Numbered from the stretch's first letter, positions 11,535 through 22,973 are shown. The stretch: DNA of 64,000 bases from Oidiodendron maius Zn (GCA_000827325.1 KN832890.1:526439-590438), one strand, 5' to 3'. The notes: generated by a model not told the origin, from the letters alone. Numbers and translations: made by a program.

Positions 11535-12408
11535 ATGAAGTCACTTAGCAATTTAGATTGGATCTTAAAGGATGGCGAAATCAGGGTTGGGCGATACGGG
11601 CCAGTCTTCCAGGCCATGAGAACAGATACGGGAGAGTTCATTACAGCAGAGCGGCTTAGACTGGAGGAGCCTAGTGACTCCTATGCATTGGAGAGCGTAG
11701 TGTCACATCTGCAAAGCAAGCAGATGAACCAAAGTGAACCAAATGTCGTCTCGTACTTGGGATATCGGCGCAGGGCGGACCACATCTTCATTCTCACCGA
11801 ACACTCGGCGGGCGGTACACTACGAGACTTTATTCAGAGGAGTGGCGCTGTCCCCCAGCCTCTCGTGCGTACCATTCTTCGCCAGATCGTGCTTGGCCTT
11901 GTGCAACTGCATAAGCACGGGTTTGCTGTGGTTTTCCTAGACTCGAAGAATATACTGATGGGGAATGATGGCGCTATTAAAATCGAGGCACCACTTCTCG
12001 ACGTGACCATCGCGGGACAACCACTACCATCTGTTGTCTTAACACTTCCCGAACTCCTACTAGGCCAACAAAACATGCGCAAGGCTGACGTATGGCTGCT
12101 TGGAATTGTCGCAGCCCAACTGCTCTCAGGGGATTGCAACGATTTAGCAGCTAGCTTAGCCAGCAATTTTGCAACACAGATTAAACAAAACGAAGGATCA
12201 GCATGGGAGCTTTTGATCCCTCACCATGTGACACGCAAGCTTGATCCGCAGGCATCGGATTTCTTACGTCAATGTCTTAGCATGTAAGTCTTCGTGCAAG
12301 AAAATTATCTCTTTGTGTAGTATCTGACATATTCTACCCAGAAATATTAACCAACGGCCAAGCATCTTTAATCTACAAGAGCATCTCTTCCTGAGTGCTG
12401 CGAAGTGA
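11535..12408 (+). CDS. Pseudokinase of STE11/MAPKKK-like fold
   Basis: Two exons, 11535-12283 and 12342-12408, with an intron GTAAGT..CAG, give 271 residues covering a kinase fold. Aligned by eye to STE11-type kinases, the glycine loop is reduced to VGRYGPVFQAM. The VAIK lysine is replaced (ITAERLRL, Lys to Glu). The HRD triplet reads VVF (LHKHGFAVVFLDSKNIL), and DFG reads APL (GAIKIEAPL). The three catalytic residues are therefore gone. The structural marks remain: the NIL asparagine, the PE of the APE motif, the KADVWLLG helix (DxWxxG) and the NQRPS arginine near the C-terminus. The selective loss of chemistry with fold kept argues for a maintained pseudokinase. It is divergent from the NLR, and its partner or function is not known. 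Confidence 0.85.
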
Positions 12409-12850
12409 TAGAAAATGTGCCATGTCTGTTAAAGGGGAGGAGGCAATAGATTGTTACGGCAGAGGGCTAGGCTCCTTGCTTAGCTACTACTACACACACA
12501 TATGTATCCATATACCTTCCCTAGCTAGCACAGCATACCAATACAGATCTATATTATACTGGAATTGGGGCCGAACTTTACCCGCAAAAACACGGTGCCT
12601 CTGTCACGCAAGTAGCACGTGATCTCGCCTGCGCCCCCAAGTGTTGGTGAGAATACAGGGCTAAACATGACTAATTAGCATCAACACCAAGTAACTGCTG
12701 ATAAGTTAAGTTTGATTCCCACAGCCTTGTCGCTTTTCCTCTCGTAATAATAAACTTCTATCGAGTAGCTTTCGAATCACTGGTATATTCTTACCTAAAC
12801 TATAGTACTATACTCCATTATCGAAAACTCTGAACAAAGTTAGCTCTGTC
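12409..12850. other. Intergenic, no gene seen
   Basis: This stretch lies between two plus-strand genes and serves as 3' flank of the pseudokinase and 5' flank of the alanine-rich protein. No other coding content is recognisable. Confidence 0.45.
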
Positions 12851-13792
12851 ATGGCTACCGCGGTCGTTCCGATAACGATGTTGGCCCAAGCTGGGCTAGC
12901 CGCATCACTAGCACCATTAATACCAGTAATAGGTGGAGTAACAGCAATTGGAATAGTCTCATGGAAGGTGGTAGCGTGGTGGAATGCGTCTTCTGCGGCA
13001 GCGGCAGCGGCAGCGACAGCAACGAAGGCAGCGGCAGCGGCAGCAGCGAAGGCAGCAGCACTAGCAGCAGCAGAAGCAGCCAAGGTCGCAGCAGCGAAGG
13101 CAGCGGAAGCAGCAGTACTAGCAGCAGCAGAAGCAGCCAAGTTCGCAGCAGCAGAAGCGCTAGCAGTAGCAGGAACAGCAGCGGAGGCAGCAGTGGAAGC
13201 GGCTGCCGGGGGAGTAGCGGGAGCAGTATCAACATCGGCTCTAGTACTTATAGGAGGGGCGGTTGTTATAGTTGCTATCGGAGGAGCCTATTATCTAGTG
13301 AGTAAATCGATGTGGTCGTCGTATCCGTACTTACACTATCTCAAGTATTCTAGAAACAAGAAAACGAAGCTTAAAACGAAATCCAGAGGCTCCCCCAGAT
13401 CCTCGTCAGGTTCGAGCCCTAATGATCCGAACGATAGTAATAATGAGAAAAAGAGGAGAAGGAAAAAAGTGATTCTCATACCTAAAGAAAAGATGGAAGA
13501 GTTACTCCAGGAACATGGCAAAGAGATACGAGAGAAGTTGCAAAAGGCCGCCCCGAATCAAGTTGGCGAAGTTTGGAGAAACAAAGACTATCGCGTCGAT
13601 GTCGGAAATGAACACAAGCCGAATACTAAAAATTGGGATTTGCAAGTCAACAATAAAGCGTCAAATGCAGCGAAATCGCTAATCGATGGTGGACGTCGTA
13701 CACACAAGAAACTATTTAATGATGATTTTGCCCCGGGTACACTGCCAGATGAAGAAACCTGGAAGCAGAACATTCTAAAACAATTCGATTAA
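12851..13792 (+). CDS. Alanine-rich membrane protein with an unrecognised C-terminal module
   Basis: A single exon encodes 313 residues. The N-terminus (about 5-45) is hydrophobic and glycine-rich (PLIPVIGGVTAIGIVSWKVVAWW). Residues 48-125 are an almost pure Ala/Lys/Glu helical region made of near-repeats such as LAAAEAAK. At about 135-160 a second membrane segment follows (LVLIGGAVVIVAIGGAYYLV). A Ser/Pro/Asn linker with a KKRRRKK basic patch leads to a charged, globular C-terminal module of about 110 residues containing EVWRNKDYRVDVGNEHKP and NWDLQVNNKASNAAKSL. The layout, a membrane-active glycine/alanine part joined to a soluble module, looks like an effector or transporter of a payload, but I cannot name the module. 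The long frames on the other strand over the Ala region come from the GCA-rich composition. Confidence 0.72.
   Translation: MATAVVPITMLAQAGLAASLAPLIPVIGGVTAIGIVSWKVVAWWNASSAAAAAAATATKAAAAAAAKAAALAAAEAAKVAAAKAAEAAVLAAAEAAKFAAAEALAVAGTAAEAAVEAAAGGVAGAVSTSALVLIGGAVVIVAIGGAYYLVSKSMWSSYPYLHYLKYSRNKKTKLKTKSRGSPRSSSGSSPNDPNDSNNEKKRRRKKVILIPKEKMEELLQEHGKEIREKLQKAAPNQVGEVWRNKDYRVDVGNEHKPNTKNWDLQVNNKASNAAKSLIDGGRRTHKKLFNDDFAPGTLPDEETWKQNILKQFD
13039..13200 (+). repeat. GCA-rich imperfect tandem repeat inside the Ala-rich gene
   Basis: Runs of GCAGCAG-type codons carry a longer-period duplication. A block of about 60-65 bases beginning CTAGCAGCAGCAGAAGC near 13061 recurs near 13118, with few changes. 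It codes the repeated LAAAEAAKVAAAK / LAAAEAAKFAAAE segments and is a likely site of length variation. Confidence 0.6.
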
Positions 13793-14077
13793 CGTTAAGT
13801 TAGACGCTAAACAGCCTCTTGGACACCTGTTCTCAGTTCTTCTCGTTACTGCAGGACGTCGCAAGCTGACGAGGACTACCGGGATGAGTTTCAAGACTAC
13901 TTGCTCGCTGACAATTGATAAGAGATGACTATGTTTATTCTGTTGCGCCGAAAATGTCGCAAAGACTACTATAATGACAGAAACTGATGGTAAGGCCCAC
14001 GCCTTCCTCTAATAATCTGTTTAAACTGAAAAACAAAGCAACGATTTATACCCACTCCTGCAGCAATCTGCTTTAAC

Positions 14078-14475
14078 TTACACTTTTATAATCTGCGCAA
14101 CTGGTGCTCTCCACGGTGCTCTTAACATCTGCTCTACATGATTTCGGCTCTGGCTCACCTGGCTTTGGTCCAGCTCTCTTACTCTTTCGACCACGTTTTG
14201 CTTTGCCGTTGATAGCCTTTTTCGCGGCACGCGTCGCTTCCGGCTCTGCCTCTGTTCTTGCTCATCTGTCTCTAGCTCAACGTTTTTACGCTTCCGACGA
14301 TGTTTCTTCTTGTCCTTGATAGCTTGTTTTTTAGCATGTGCTGCTCGTGCTGCAACGATGTCCTTAAAGCTCATTACCTTTCCTTCCACCCTCGCAAGCA
14401 TAGCTGACTTGGTTGAACGGCGAGTATTGGCTTCGTCATTAAGTTTTCTTAGGCTTTGTGTTTTTGAGTATTGAG
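14078..14475 (-). mobile_element. C-terminal remnant of a pogo/Fot-type (DDE1) transposase
   Basis: About 130 residues on the minus strand match the C-terminal tail typical of fungal pogo/Fot transposases. They include LRKLNDEANTRRSTKSAMLA, then FKDIVAARAAHAKKQAIKD, a highly basic KKKHRRKRKN stretch, and a terminal PWRAPVAQ. The catalytic domain and the N-terminal HTH part are absent, as the sequence upstream (above 14475) turns abruptly AT-rich. No terminal inverted repeat is recognised. This is an old 5'-truncated copy of a plain DNA transposon. Confidence 0.6.
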
Positions 14476-17152
14476 ATTATATTTAAACTTCATAGAAATT
14501 ATATATTATTGCTCCGAATCTCAAAAATAAGTCAACAATAGTGATATAGCAGGGGATAGTAGCTATCGTAATTTCTGATGTTCTTAACAAATTTATTGAT
14601 AATATTGATCAGGGCCTCAAGCATGCATAACACATCCCTCAGGATCCAGGATATCCTTTAGGATCCAGGATTCAGAGGATTCATGCAAGAGGCTGAATAG
14701 GTCTATATAAAGAGGCCTTTACTCTAGTGTAGCTGTGCTTAATTAGTTGTCTCTGCATCGCTCACTTTACCTACTGCTTTCGGCATTCTGCTATGCCGAA
14801 AGCCTATAGTCAATATAACTGAGTTTCACCTTGATATCCAACTACAACCTGCGCATTAACCTGAACCTCTGCTCAAGAGATAATATAACCAAGATATTGT
14901 ACTTTTTTAATTGTAAGTTGAATCCTTGTATAGAAATAGCTAAAGAGCTGTAACAAACTAAGTATATCCTTTTATATTTGCATGGTAGAAATTTAAACCT
15001 TTCAAACCATAAAGTCTTTTCGCCATATAGGTGTAACAATAACTCACGCCTGGTGTTGGGTAAGTCGTTGAGTTTGGTTGGGTAAGGCAGGGATACTATC
15101 AGGTCAAGAAGTATAAGGGAACTTAGTAAGCTACTAAAGTAATAAGGAGATACTTTATTTAAGTTAAGCATGAAGCTCTATCTGCTAAGGAATATATATA
15201 CACGCCTACTTATATAGACCTTTGTACTATAGGAGTCCTTTACCTTTTCTATAGTCTTAAGGGTTGAAGTCCCTAGAGTCCCCTCCGGTCCTCTGGACTC
15301 CGTTACGTGCCCCGGGTCGGTACAAGGTTTTCATGTAAGGCTGGCGCCTAACTGGCCATTGCTGCAACCTTGACCTCACCTCTTACTGTGCTGTTTCATA
15401 ACAGTAGTGTTTTTCGGTACGTAGGGATGGACGTTACACGGGCTAAAAAAGAGGGGTGGTGGGGCACTGAGACGCTAAACTTTTCCTGGAAAAATCAGGC
15501 TCTACACCTGCACAGGTGCGCATTTTTGGTGGCCTTGGAACAAAAATAACTTGTGCCCTATTGACTCCCTACCATCTACATTCCATTTCTACCTTAAATT
15601 TCTTCCTACGTTGATATTTCTCCTACCAATTGACCAACTTAAGCAGCCTCTCCCTTAACTTCAACCCAGTGTCTCCACTGGCCCCTTTTCCCTCAAAACG
15701 ACTATCCTGTGTTTCTTCCGCCGGTTGAGACGGAGGGTGAGAAATATGAGCAGTATGTGAAATAGGGCCATGAATAAGAGCGAAAAGGCGAAAGAGGGAC
15801 AAGAGGGTAGCCTTGACAGCTCCGAGAGAATGCTTCCCAAAAATCAGCTTACAAGATGAAACATGTTGAGAAATGGTTGAGAGAATTATTGAGGAGAATT
15901 GGAACGTCACCGAGAATGATTGCATGGTTCTCTCATCTTGAAAGACGTTGTCATCGGAAGCCGTGTCACATGTGCATATATGACGTGTTCTAGACTAGTT
16001 CATTTAAGTAAGGGATCACTGGTCTTGCAAATGCCAGTTAGCTACTAATTGCTCCAATAACTACTAACCGGCAGCTGCTGGAAGTTGTTGGCAGTCGTTG
16101 GCGAATCGTGAAATTAGTGGCAGTTCTCCTTGTTTGCGGACGGACTAAGTGATACGTAAACAATAAAGTTCTAACTTGCTATTATTTTTTGCAACTTAAT
16201 TTACATTATATATATAGTCTAACTCTAATCAGAATGCTTTGTGCTACAGTAGCAAGTATGGCTACCTTCTTTACCAATGGGCCACAATTATAGTCACATT
16301 TTTCAAACCGGCGAATGAGACCGACATGCTCATACCCATTCACGGACTCGCCACTCTCCAACCGGCCTTTCTTGCTCCTAATGTCGATAGTACATACTAA
16401 AATGTGATATTTGGTATTTCAAGCTCATTGGAATCATTTGAGGAAGAACTGTCGACTATGGAAGTCATTAATCACAAAACCTTGGACTGTGGACTGTGGT
16501 TTAAGCTGGACAGAATGGAAACATTTCGTGGATGAAGCTCGATAATTTGACTTCCGGTTACAATGCGAAGAAAAATTCAAGGCTAAACGTAAGGTTGCCT
16601 GGTGGTTCTCACCCTGCACTGCCTCGGGGAATCAAAACATCTGCTGTGTACTTGTGAGAGAGCGGCGATGGTTCGGATTATAGCTTGAGTCAGGCGTTTC
16701 CTCTCACACTCATATATGCGTTTCTTTCGAGTTACTCCTGATCATTCTCGTCCCAGGTTTATATTGCTACTGTAGAATGTTGAAATATTTTAGACAGGTT
16801 TCTATTGTGTTGTGAACAGCTCTTGCCTCTGAAGTAGTTGATTGGGTTGTTCTGAATGCCAAGACTGGGGTTAGGTCGGCTAAGGCTAGTCAAAGGGAAC
16901 GCCTGTTGCTATTTTTAGACTATCCGGGCTGTGATTCGATTTGGATCTCCCATAGAGGTTATTATGATGCTGCCTAGTTTACCGTCTCACCTGGCGACGT
17001 CAGCGTAAGGCACCAGCTATAACTTTAAGGTCGAGCTCAGAGCATCTCTTCTTTTTCCGACAATCTCATTCTTCTTTCATCTTCTTAATTGGTGATCGAA
17101 TCAATTGGAATTATCATCTACGCATCGAGTTTTGATCAAGATTTCCGTCGAA
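14476..17152. other. AT-rich, repeat-like intergenic stretch
   Basis: The part 14476-15200 is strongly AT-biased with many stops, as left by repeat-induced mutation. Around 15230-15340 a GC-rich block with GGTCCTCTGGACTCC follows. These look like eroded repeat sequence, but I cannot assign a family. A 100-residue minus frame at 15925-15623 has no recognisable content. From 15926 to 17152 I see nothing but the upstream region of the next gene. Confidence 0.4.
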
Positions 17153-18079
17153 ATGGGTGTTGCATCGGAAGCAGACTCTGTGCCCAGCCCAGTATCTCCA
17201 GATGACTACATGAACCGCTATCCACTATCTCCAAGCCAAATTGAAGCTACCACGCGGTCCGAACCTGACCAGATCCCTCTACATAGCAGTGGCCATGATT
17301 TGCAGCCGTAAGTCAATCTATATAATCTATGAAAATTCCTAACATGCAATTGAAGTCCACATGAAGATCCAGAACCTGTGACAAGTTTAGTTCTCAATTA
17401 TCAGACAACCCAAAATGTCCGAACAGACTTGACTAGGTCATCCTGGAGCCGATTCACAATTCCAACAAGAAACAAAGCACTCTCATCCGGCTTTCCCTTC
17501 CATCCACGATTATATGACTTAAAGATTACGCACGACCAATGGAATCTATTTAGCAGCGATATTGTGGACGCGGGTAAATTATCAGCGACTGAAGATTACC
17601 TCGCTTGGACAACAGGTATCACAACAGGCACACTTAGCTCACCATTTCTTCTGATATTTAGCCCTTGGGTAGGGTATCTAAGTGGAAGGGCGGTACACAG
17701 AAAGACTATCCAGAAAACTGTAAAAAAGAAGTTGCAGCATGAAGGAGATCTGAGGTTTATTCTCCGACAGTGGAACGAAGAGACGTTCATGCCAAGGGGA
17801 TTTCAAGCGTGGCTAGAATTGCCTCTAGATCCGGGAGAGCTGCACAAGGAATATCATCTTGATGAGACTTTTGAACACAAAGGGCATAAATATCAGAAGA
17901 AAGCTGCGAAGAAGGCAGCCAAGAGATTTAGGATCCTTATCATTCCGAATGAGGATGCAATAGCCCAGTCTAACTCGAGTATACCGAGGTCAGCAACTCC
18001 GGTGGTAGTTGAAGCAGCTACCGGGAGAGAAGCGCAAGAGCTACATGACATTCCGTCAGAGCCTCCTGCATATGAGTAA
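17153..18079 (+). CDS. Unknown fungal protein, 292 aa, two exons
   Basis: Exons 17153-17307 and 17356-18079 join through an intron GTAAGT..AAG with matching phases. The chosen start is the first ATG in frame (MGVASEADSVPSPVSPDD). The N-terminus is disordered and proline/serine-rich. The middle has LYDLKITHDQWNLFSSDIVD and a moderately hydrophobic segment TTGTLSSPFLLIFSPWVGYLSG, which might be a membrane-associated helix. The second half is charged (RFILRQWNEETFMPRGFQAWLE), followed by a Lys-rich stretch KKAAKKAAKRFRILI and an acidic tail ending PSEPPAYE. The PPAY motif resembles a WW-domain or Rsp5-type binding site. No known family is recognised. Confidence 0.72.
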
Positions 18080-18869
18080 TATATGTACGGTGCGTCCCCC
18101 TTCTCTCCATCTACACGTGCGCTTGCTGAGTTACTTGTGTTAGGTATTGGAATCGCACCCCTGGCTGATATATTTGGTCGGCTAGTTTCACAAATACTTG
18201 ACTGAGATTAAACATGTGAATTACTCACTTCATTCGCACTCTTATTGGCGATCCCCTTTTCCAGGTTGTTCCGAATTCCACCTATCTCATGATCTCATGA
18301 TTGGCGTCGCCTTGCAAAGGCTCGTGTGGTCTGAAAGCGTTGGTTAGCCAGAGGCGTTCTCACCAATGACAATACAGTAACGTCCACATCAAGGGAAAAG
18401 CAGTCTGGCTACAGGCTCCACGACTGGTGCCACCCGGTTGGAAATAGTGGGTGTACAAGGGGGAGATAAATGCGGCGTTCCCACCTAGCAGCAAGGTGAT
18501 TGTTGCGCGCATTGGACATGGTCTATATGTGGTTATTCCATCTTGGTGCATGGAATATGCCTATGAAAGCTCTATGCTGTAGCGGCGTTGGGGAAAGCTT
18601 GGCCTATATTGTAGTCGCAGTTGGTTGATAATTTAAGCTTGGTACATTCTGTATCAAAGCAGAAGTTGAATGATTTCCTCACTATCAAGACCATAGGACT
18701 CCTAACTTGGAAACGTTTTGGTATCTGCTTGGTGGGCTCTCTCGAGTGGCTATGATGCTCTTCGCCGTCAGTCCGAGAAGGACTATCAGCCGTGCATTAG
18801 AGTAAGTTCGCCTCCGCAGTTCTATATAGATGTTCCATAACCGGTTTCTACAAGACAAAAGTAAAGATG
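18080..18869. other. Intergenic, no gene seen
   Basis: No convincing frame is seen here. The right part may have held the 5' end of the decayed secreted protein that follows. Confidence 0.35.
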
Positions 18870-19221
18870 TTGATCGTGTCGATTACTTAGCTTGCGCCGG
18901 CGAATCTCTTTTGAATGCGGGAGATACCGACGCAGCTAACAGTCTCTTGGATGAATACTGCGGTGAGGGTAGAACTGTTACCCCCTAGTACGATGCCTAC
19001 GCGCTCTATGATTGCACTGTGTCATACTTCTGCAACTTCTGCAACGGACCTGCTTACTGCTTCCCCTCACAGAGGCAAGAAGCAACCGAAAATGTCGCTC
19101 AGTGTGCGGCTCGTATGTTCCTGGCTGGTGGACATTTGTCGACGTCGATGTGGATGCCTCGTACGGCAGTGAGTACTACCGCACGTTACCGGGTCAAGAC
19201 TTTTGCAGTCACTCACATTAA
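18870..19221 (+). pseudogene. Decayed small secreted cysteine-containing protein
   Basis: Pieces in more than one frame read like one secreted protein: VDYLACAGESLLNAGDTDAA, then a Cys-containing segment with DCTVSYFCNF, then YVPGWWTFVDVDVDASYGSE ending in QDFCSH. The even spacing of cysteines and the aromatic/acidic tail are usual for fungal apoplastic proteins. The frame is broken in about two or more places and no signal peptide exon is confirmed, so I treat it as a fossil. The family and function are not known. Confidence 0.45.
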
Positions 19222-19909
19222 GTGTTCAGGTACTGTACACACAATATCTTTCCACATACTTCTTGCAACTAAACTGCCCGTAGCTCAATCTGACAGATCC
19301 TAGAGAGGTCGTTAAGTCTTCGCGGATACTCGTTTCTAAGACGTAGAGGCGAAGAGATCAAACCACTGTTGGTCATTGTGTATGTGACGATTGTGAGCAT
19401 TACCGGTAGCAAGGCAGCAAGGAGGAGAGCAAGGTATTTTACTATTGTCATAGCGATGACCGAGATATGAGTTTTACTTCTGAAGTAGGAATTTATCAGT
19501 TGGGCTGAGTAGTGCAGGTGCTTCAATTCTGACTTGATTTTGCATTTCTTTCAAGAAACTGTCGTGTGAACAGCAATATACTTGACCATATTGCACAAAC
19601 TCGCTTTCAATTGCAAGTGGCAACGAAGATGGTAGTACACATACAGGGTCATGAGAAAGAAATAGAGTACACAAGTCGGACGCCATCTACAGCAGTATAA
19701 CATATCTAAAAACGTTACAGATCCGCCAGGGGTGATGGTCAAAGCATTAAATAGGTATACGCAAGAGAATCATAAAGCTCTATTATATCTTGGAAATACA
19801 ATACACATTACTAAACCGAATTATTCATATAAGAGAATTTCAGCCGTGAATGGTCCAGACAATTTTCGCTACATTTCTGCCTTGTAATTTGTCTACCTCA
19901 ACAGAGAGT
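19222..19909. other. Intergenic, no gene seen
   Basis: This is the 3' flank of the phosphate transporter gene. Short frames occur on both strands, none with recognisable content. Confidence 0.4.
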
Positions 19910-21897
19910 TTAGGGCTTTCGTTCTCCCTCCGAAGAGTTGCCATGTACGTCCTGCTGTACGATGCTTACTGCTTCATCCTCGCCGCTCATCTCCTCCAGA
20001 GTCTTTCTCTTCGTTTCAGGAATCAGAAGCGTCGTAAAGCAGCCTAGCAGCATAAAAAATGCGTAAATTTTCATGACATTGTTTTGCCATGGATTTGCCG
20101 CAGCACCCGTTGCCCCCGGTTTCGCACCAGTAACACGTAGAGGTGCGAGAGCGGCTTGTGCAATGATGGAGCCAATTTTGCCAGAGGCTGCGCTTATGCC
20201 ATGGCCGGTGGAACGGTACCGTGTGGGAAAGCACTCGCCAGGGACGAGGAATGTTGTGGCGTTCGGTCCTGCAGGTCAAATGTCAGCGAGCCGTATTTGT
20301 AAGAAGAGATATAGCTGTGAGAAATATAATAGAAAGCAAGGAAAGTGAACGGCGTTACTCACCAAAATTGAAGAAAAATTGTGCTAGGATGTAGATGCCG
20401 AGCATAGAGTTGGAGGAAAGATGCTTATAGTCAAAGCCCCACACAAGGAACAGGAGGGTCAGGACGACAAAACCCATCATCTGAATGGGTCTGCGCCCAA
20501 TAATATCGACTGTGAACATTGTCGCCCAATATCCGGGAAGAGCGCCGGCACAGACAAGGATGATATTCCCTGAAGCCACTTTATACAATATGTGATAGAC
20601 ATCACTGCCACCAGTCCAGCCGATAGCGCCCAGAACGGTAGAAGAGTTCAAGCCGAGACCGTAGAACGCGACATCAAGGCAGAACCAACTGCCTGCAGTG
20701 CCGAGTAAAATCTTCCCATTCTTCCACTTGCTGAAATACTGCACGAAGTCTCTGAAGGACCCTTTGGGCAAGTCAAGGCTATCAGATTGGGCCAAGACCT
20801 CCAAACGCTTGATTTCAGATGGAGGCACTCCTTCATGCTTCCCAGTCATGTAGGCTTGAACATCGACACGAGCTTTCTCAACATCCCTAGCAATGTCGAA
20901 AGTGTAACGCGGGGTCTCCGGGATAGTGAGGCGATAATAGAGGGCAAGGCAAGCTGGGACGGCTCCGAAACCTGGATAGGACATAAAATCAGTAAACAGT
21001 TTTAACTAGAGAAATGGCAACAGTACCAACTAGAACACGCCACATTTTGTCCACTGCAAGTGAACAGACACCGGTGCAAGTAGCGTAGCTTTTAGCTGTT
21101 TGTAATGATCCCTTGAAGCCCACAGTCACGACAAGCATAACAATGCCGCCAACGAGCTGGGATGGGGAGTTAGCCGCAGCCTATAGTGAGGAAAAGACGT
21201 AATTTTCGCACCTGGCCAATTCCCTGCATCGAGAATACTCCGGCCATCATAAACCCTCTCCACTTTGTTGAGGCAAATCTAGGAGGGGCTGTTAACAAAT
21301 AACCTGACGTCCGAGTCTCTATTTCAGCTTAACGTACTCAGAAGTAATGATGGAAGAGAGAGGGTAATCTCCTCCAATTCCTGGACGAGCCTCACGTTAG
21401 TCTTGTACTTCATATCGTTTCCCCAGGTGTCATTTTTGATACTTACCAATACCCATAATTACTCTCCAAAAAATTAGCACCCCTACAATACTGAGACCCG
21501 GCCCGGGTGCACTTAGAGCCTGCCCCAAGGTTGCAATAATGATAATGATCAGCTCCACACCATACATCCGCTTTCGCCCTACTATATCCGCCAGAATTCC
21601 AAATCCAACTTGTCCAATAACAGTACCACCGCTTGTTGCTACCTTGATTGCTGTGTCTGACGGCGTCGGCATCGCACCTTTCTTCTGTGGCCAATAGACT
21701 ATGCCAAGCATTGTTGTGAGCATAGACACGGTGAAAATATCGTATTGGTCCGTGAAGAAACCAACACCAGCAACGATACAAGCCCGGAGGTGGTACCACC
21801 CAAGGGGGGCATTATCGATTTCCGCAAGTGCAATACGCCGGCGGGTATTGAGGTCTGTGGCCGAGTTGTCGTCGGCGACTGTAAGGTCGGTGGCCAT
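19910..21897 (-). CDS. PHO84-type high-affinity phosphate:H+ symporter
   Basis: This is a plasma-membrane inorganic phosphate importer, MFS family, of 552 residues. Six exons have agreeing phases: 21897-21447, 21380-21338, 21278-21212, 21156-21027, 20971-20363 and 20268-19910. Family marks include RRRIALAEIDNAPLGWYHLR at the N-terminus and VGFFTDQYDIF in TM1. GFGILADIVGRKRMYG (MFS motif A), GIGGDYPLSS (family signature), TIPETPRYTFD before the central loop, DIIGRRPIQMMGF, and the C-terminal GPNATTFLVPGECFPTRYRS also fit. The loop between TM6 and TM7 and the acidic C-tail are of normal size. No break is seen and the gene looks functional. The central acidic and hydrophobic charges are conserved as far as the eye can judge. 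Confidence 0.93.
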
Positions 21898-22973
21898 GAC
21901 GCTTCGAATTGGAGGTTAAGAAATCAATACTATAAGATGATGATGCAAGCCAAGGTATTTCAACTTCGACTGCCGGCCTTTTGGACTTAACTGACAAGAA
22001 AGCTTGGAAGACATCGAGAAAGGACGCAGATATGTGGGACGTGAAAGAGAGGAAGCAAAATGCCAAGCTGTGTTGCACCTGTACGACTGTTCAGATCCGT
22101 TCAATAGAACTCGTTATTTCAAGAACGTGTATTTTTGCCAAGACAGTATCGAAGATTCACAACGCCGTGGCTGTCGCCCGAAATTATAAACCGACCAACG
22201 CGTTAGCACGAGCCTACTACAAGTCAGCGCCTCTTGCGGCGATATTGCTTGTCCCGTACCCCAGCACCACGCTACCAAGGATTGTTGGCGGAATCCGGAA
22301 AGCTTCTAGAGTATGCAACCAAGCACAGGACGAAGTCGTGAACCCTTCACCAATCATATTGTCACAAGACGGTGCTTGGCGCGCTTGGCGCGCTTGGCAA
22401 TGAGAAACGGCTGCCAAAAGAGGCTAGCTTTAACTGCCATCCAATTCGGGGCTTGGGAAAATGCGGCATGACCCCCGACAGCAAGCAGCAAAGTCTCCCG
22501 GACTAATCGTCTCCCGATTCATGAGAACTAGATTCCCTGAAATGATTCACGTTCGACATTGGCTGACTAGGGCTCGCTTCCCTCGGTACGGTAGTCTCCG
22601 CGGTGTCATGAAAGTGGCCAGTTACTTACGGACAATGATCCCGCGATTTGCATTTCAAGCATTACGGAAACTAGTGACTTACATCCCCGGTTAGTGGTGA
22701 CATGCGGGACATGCAACACCTGCTTGAATGTCACTCTGATAACACAGTTGGCTTATCGACCGACCGTGCCAATTCCAGACAAGCATTATTCGGTGTCCGT
22801 CCAGCGCCAATAACGGCTTGGCATCTTTCGGAATTGGCGAAACTCTGACAATTTGTATCACACCACATGAGAAGACGAGGGTTTCAAGCGCCTATAAGGT
22901 TATGGGCAGATCTTTAATATCCCACCTGTATGTTAAATATTTGCATCTCCAGAACGTCGATTATAAAATAAGG
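21898..22973. other. Intergenic, no gene seen
   Basis: The upstream region of the phosphate transporter and further sequence without any recognisable frame. A short GC-rich triplication of GCGCTTGGC lies at about 22379-22397. Confidence 0.4.

Noticed and set aside
12808-13305. Long frames on the minus strand and in a second plus frame across the Ala-rich gene
   Set aside because: They read as pure Ala, Leu or Ser/Gly runs and come from the GCA-rich repeat; only the frame with membrane segments and a normal C-terminus is convincing.
14842-15171. 109-residue minus-strand frame rich in Leu, Tyr and Ser
   Set aside because: Lies in AT-rich eroded DNA and shows no membrane or family pattern beyond composition.
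15623-15925. 100-residue minus-strand frame
   Set aside because: No recognisable motif and no supporting exon; composition is that of random open sequence.
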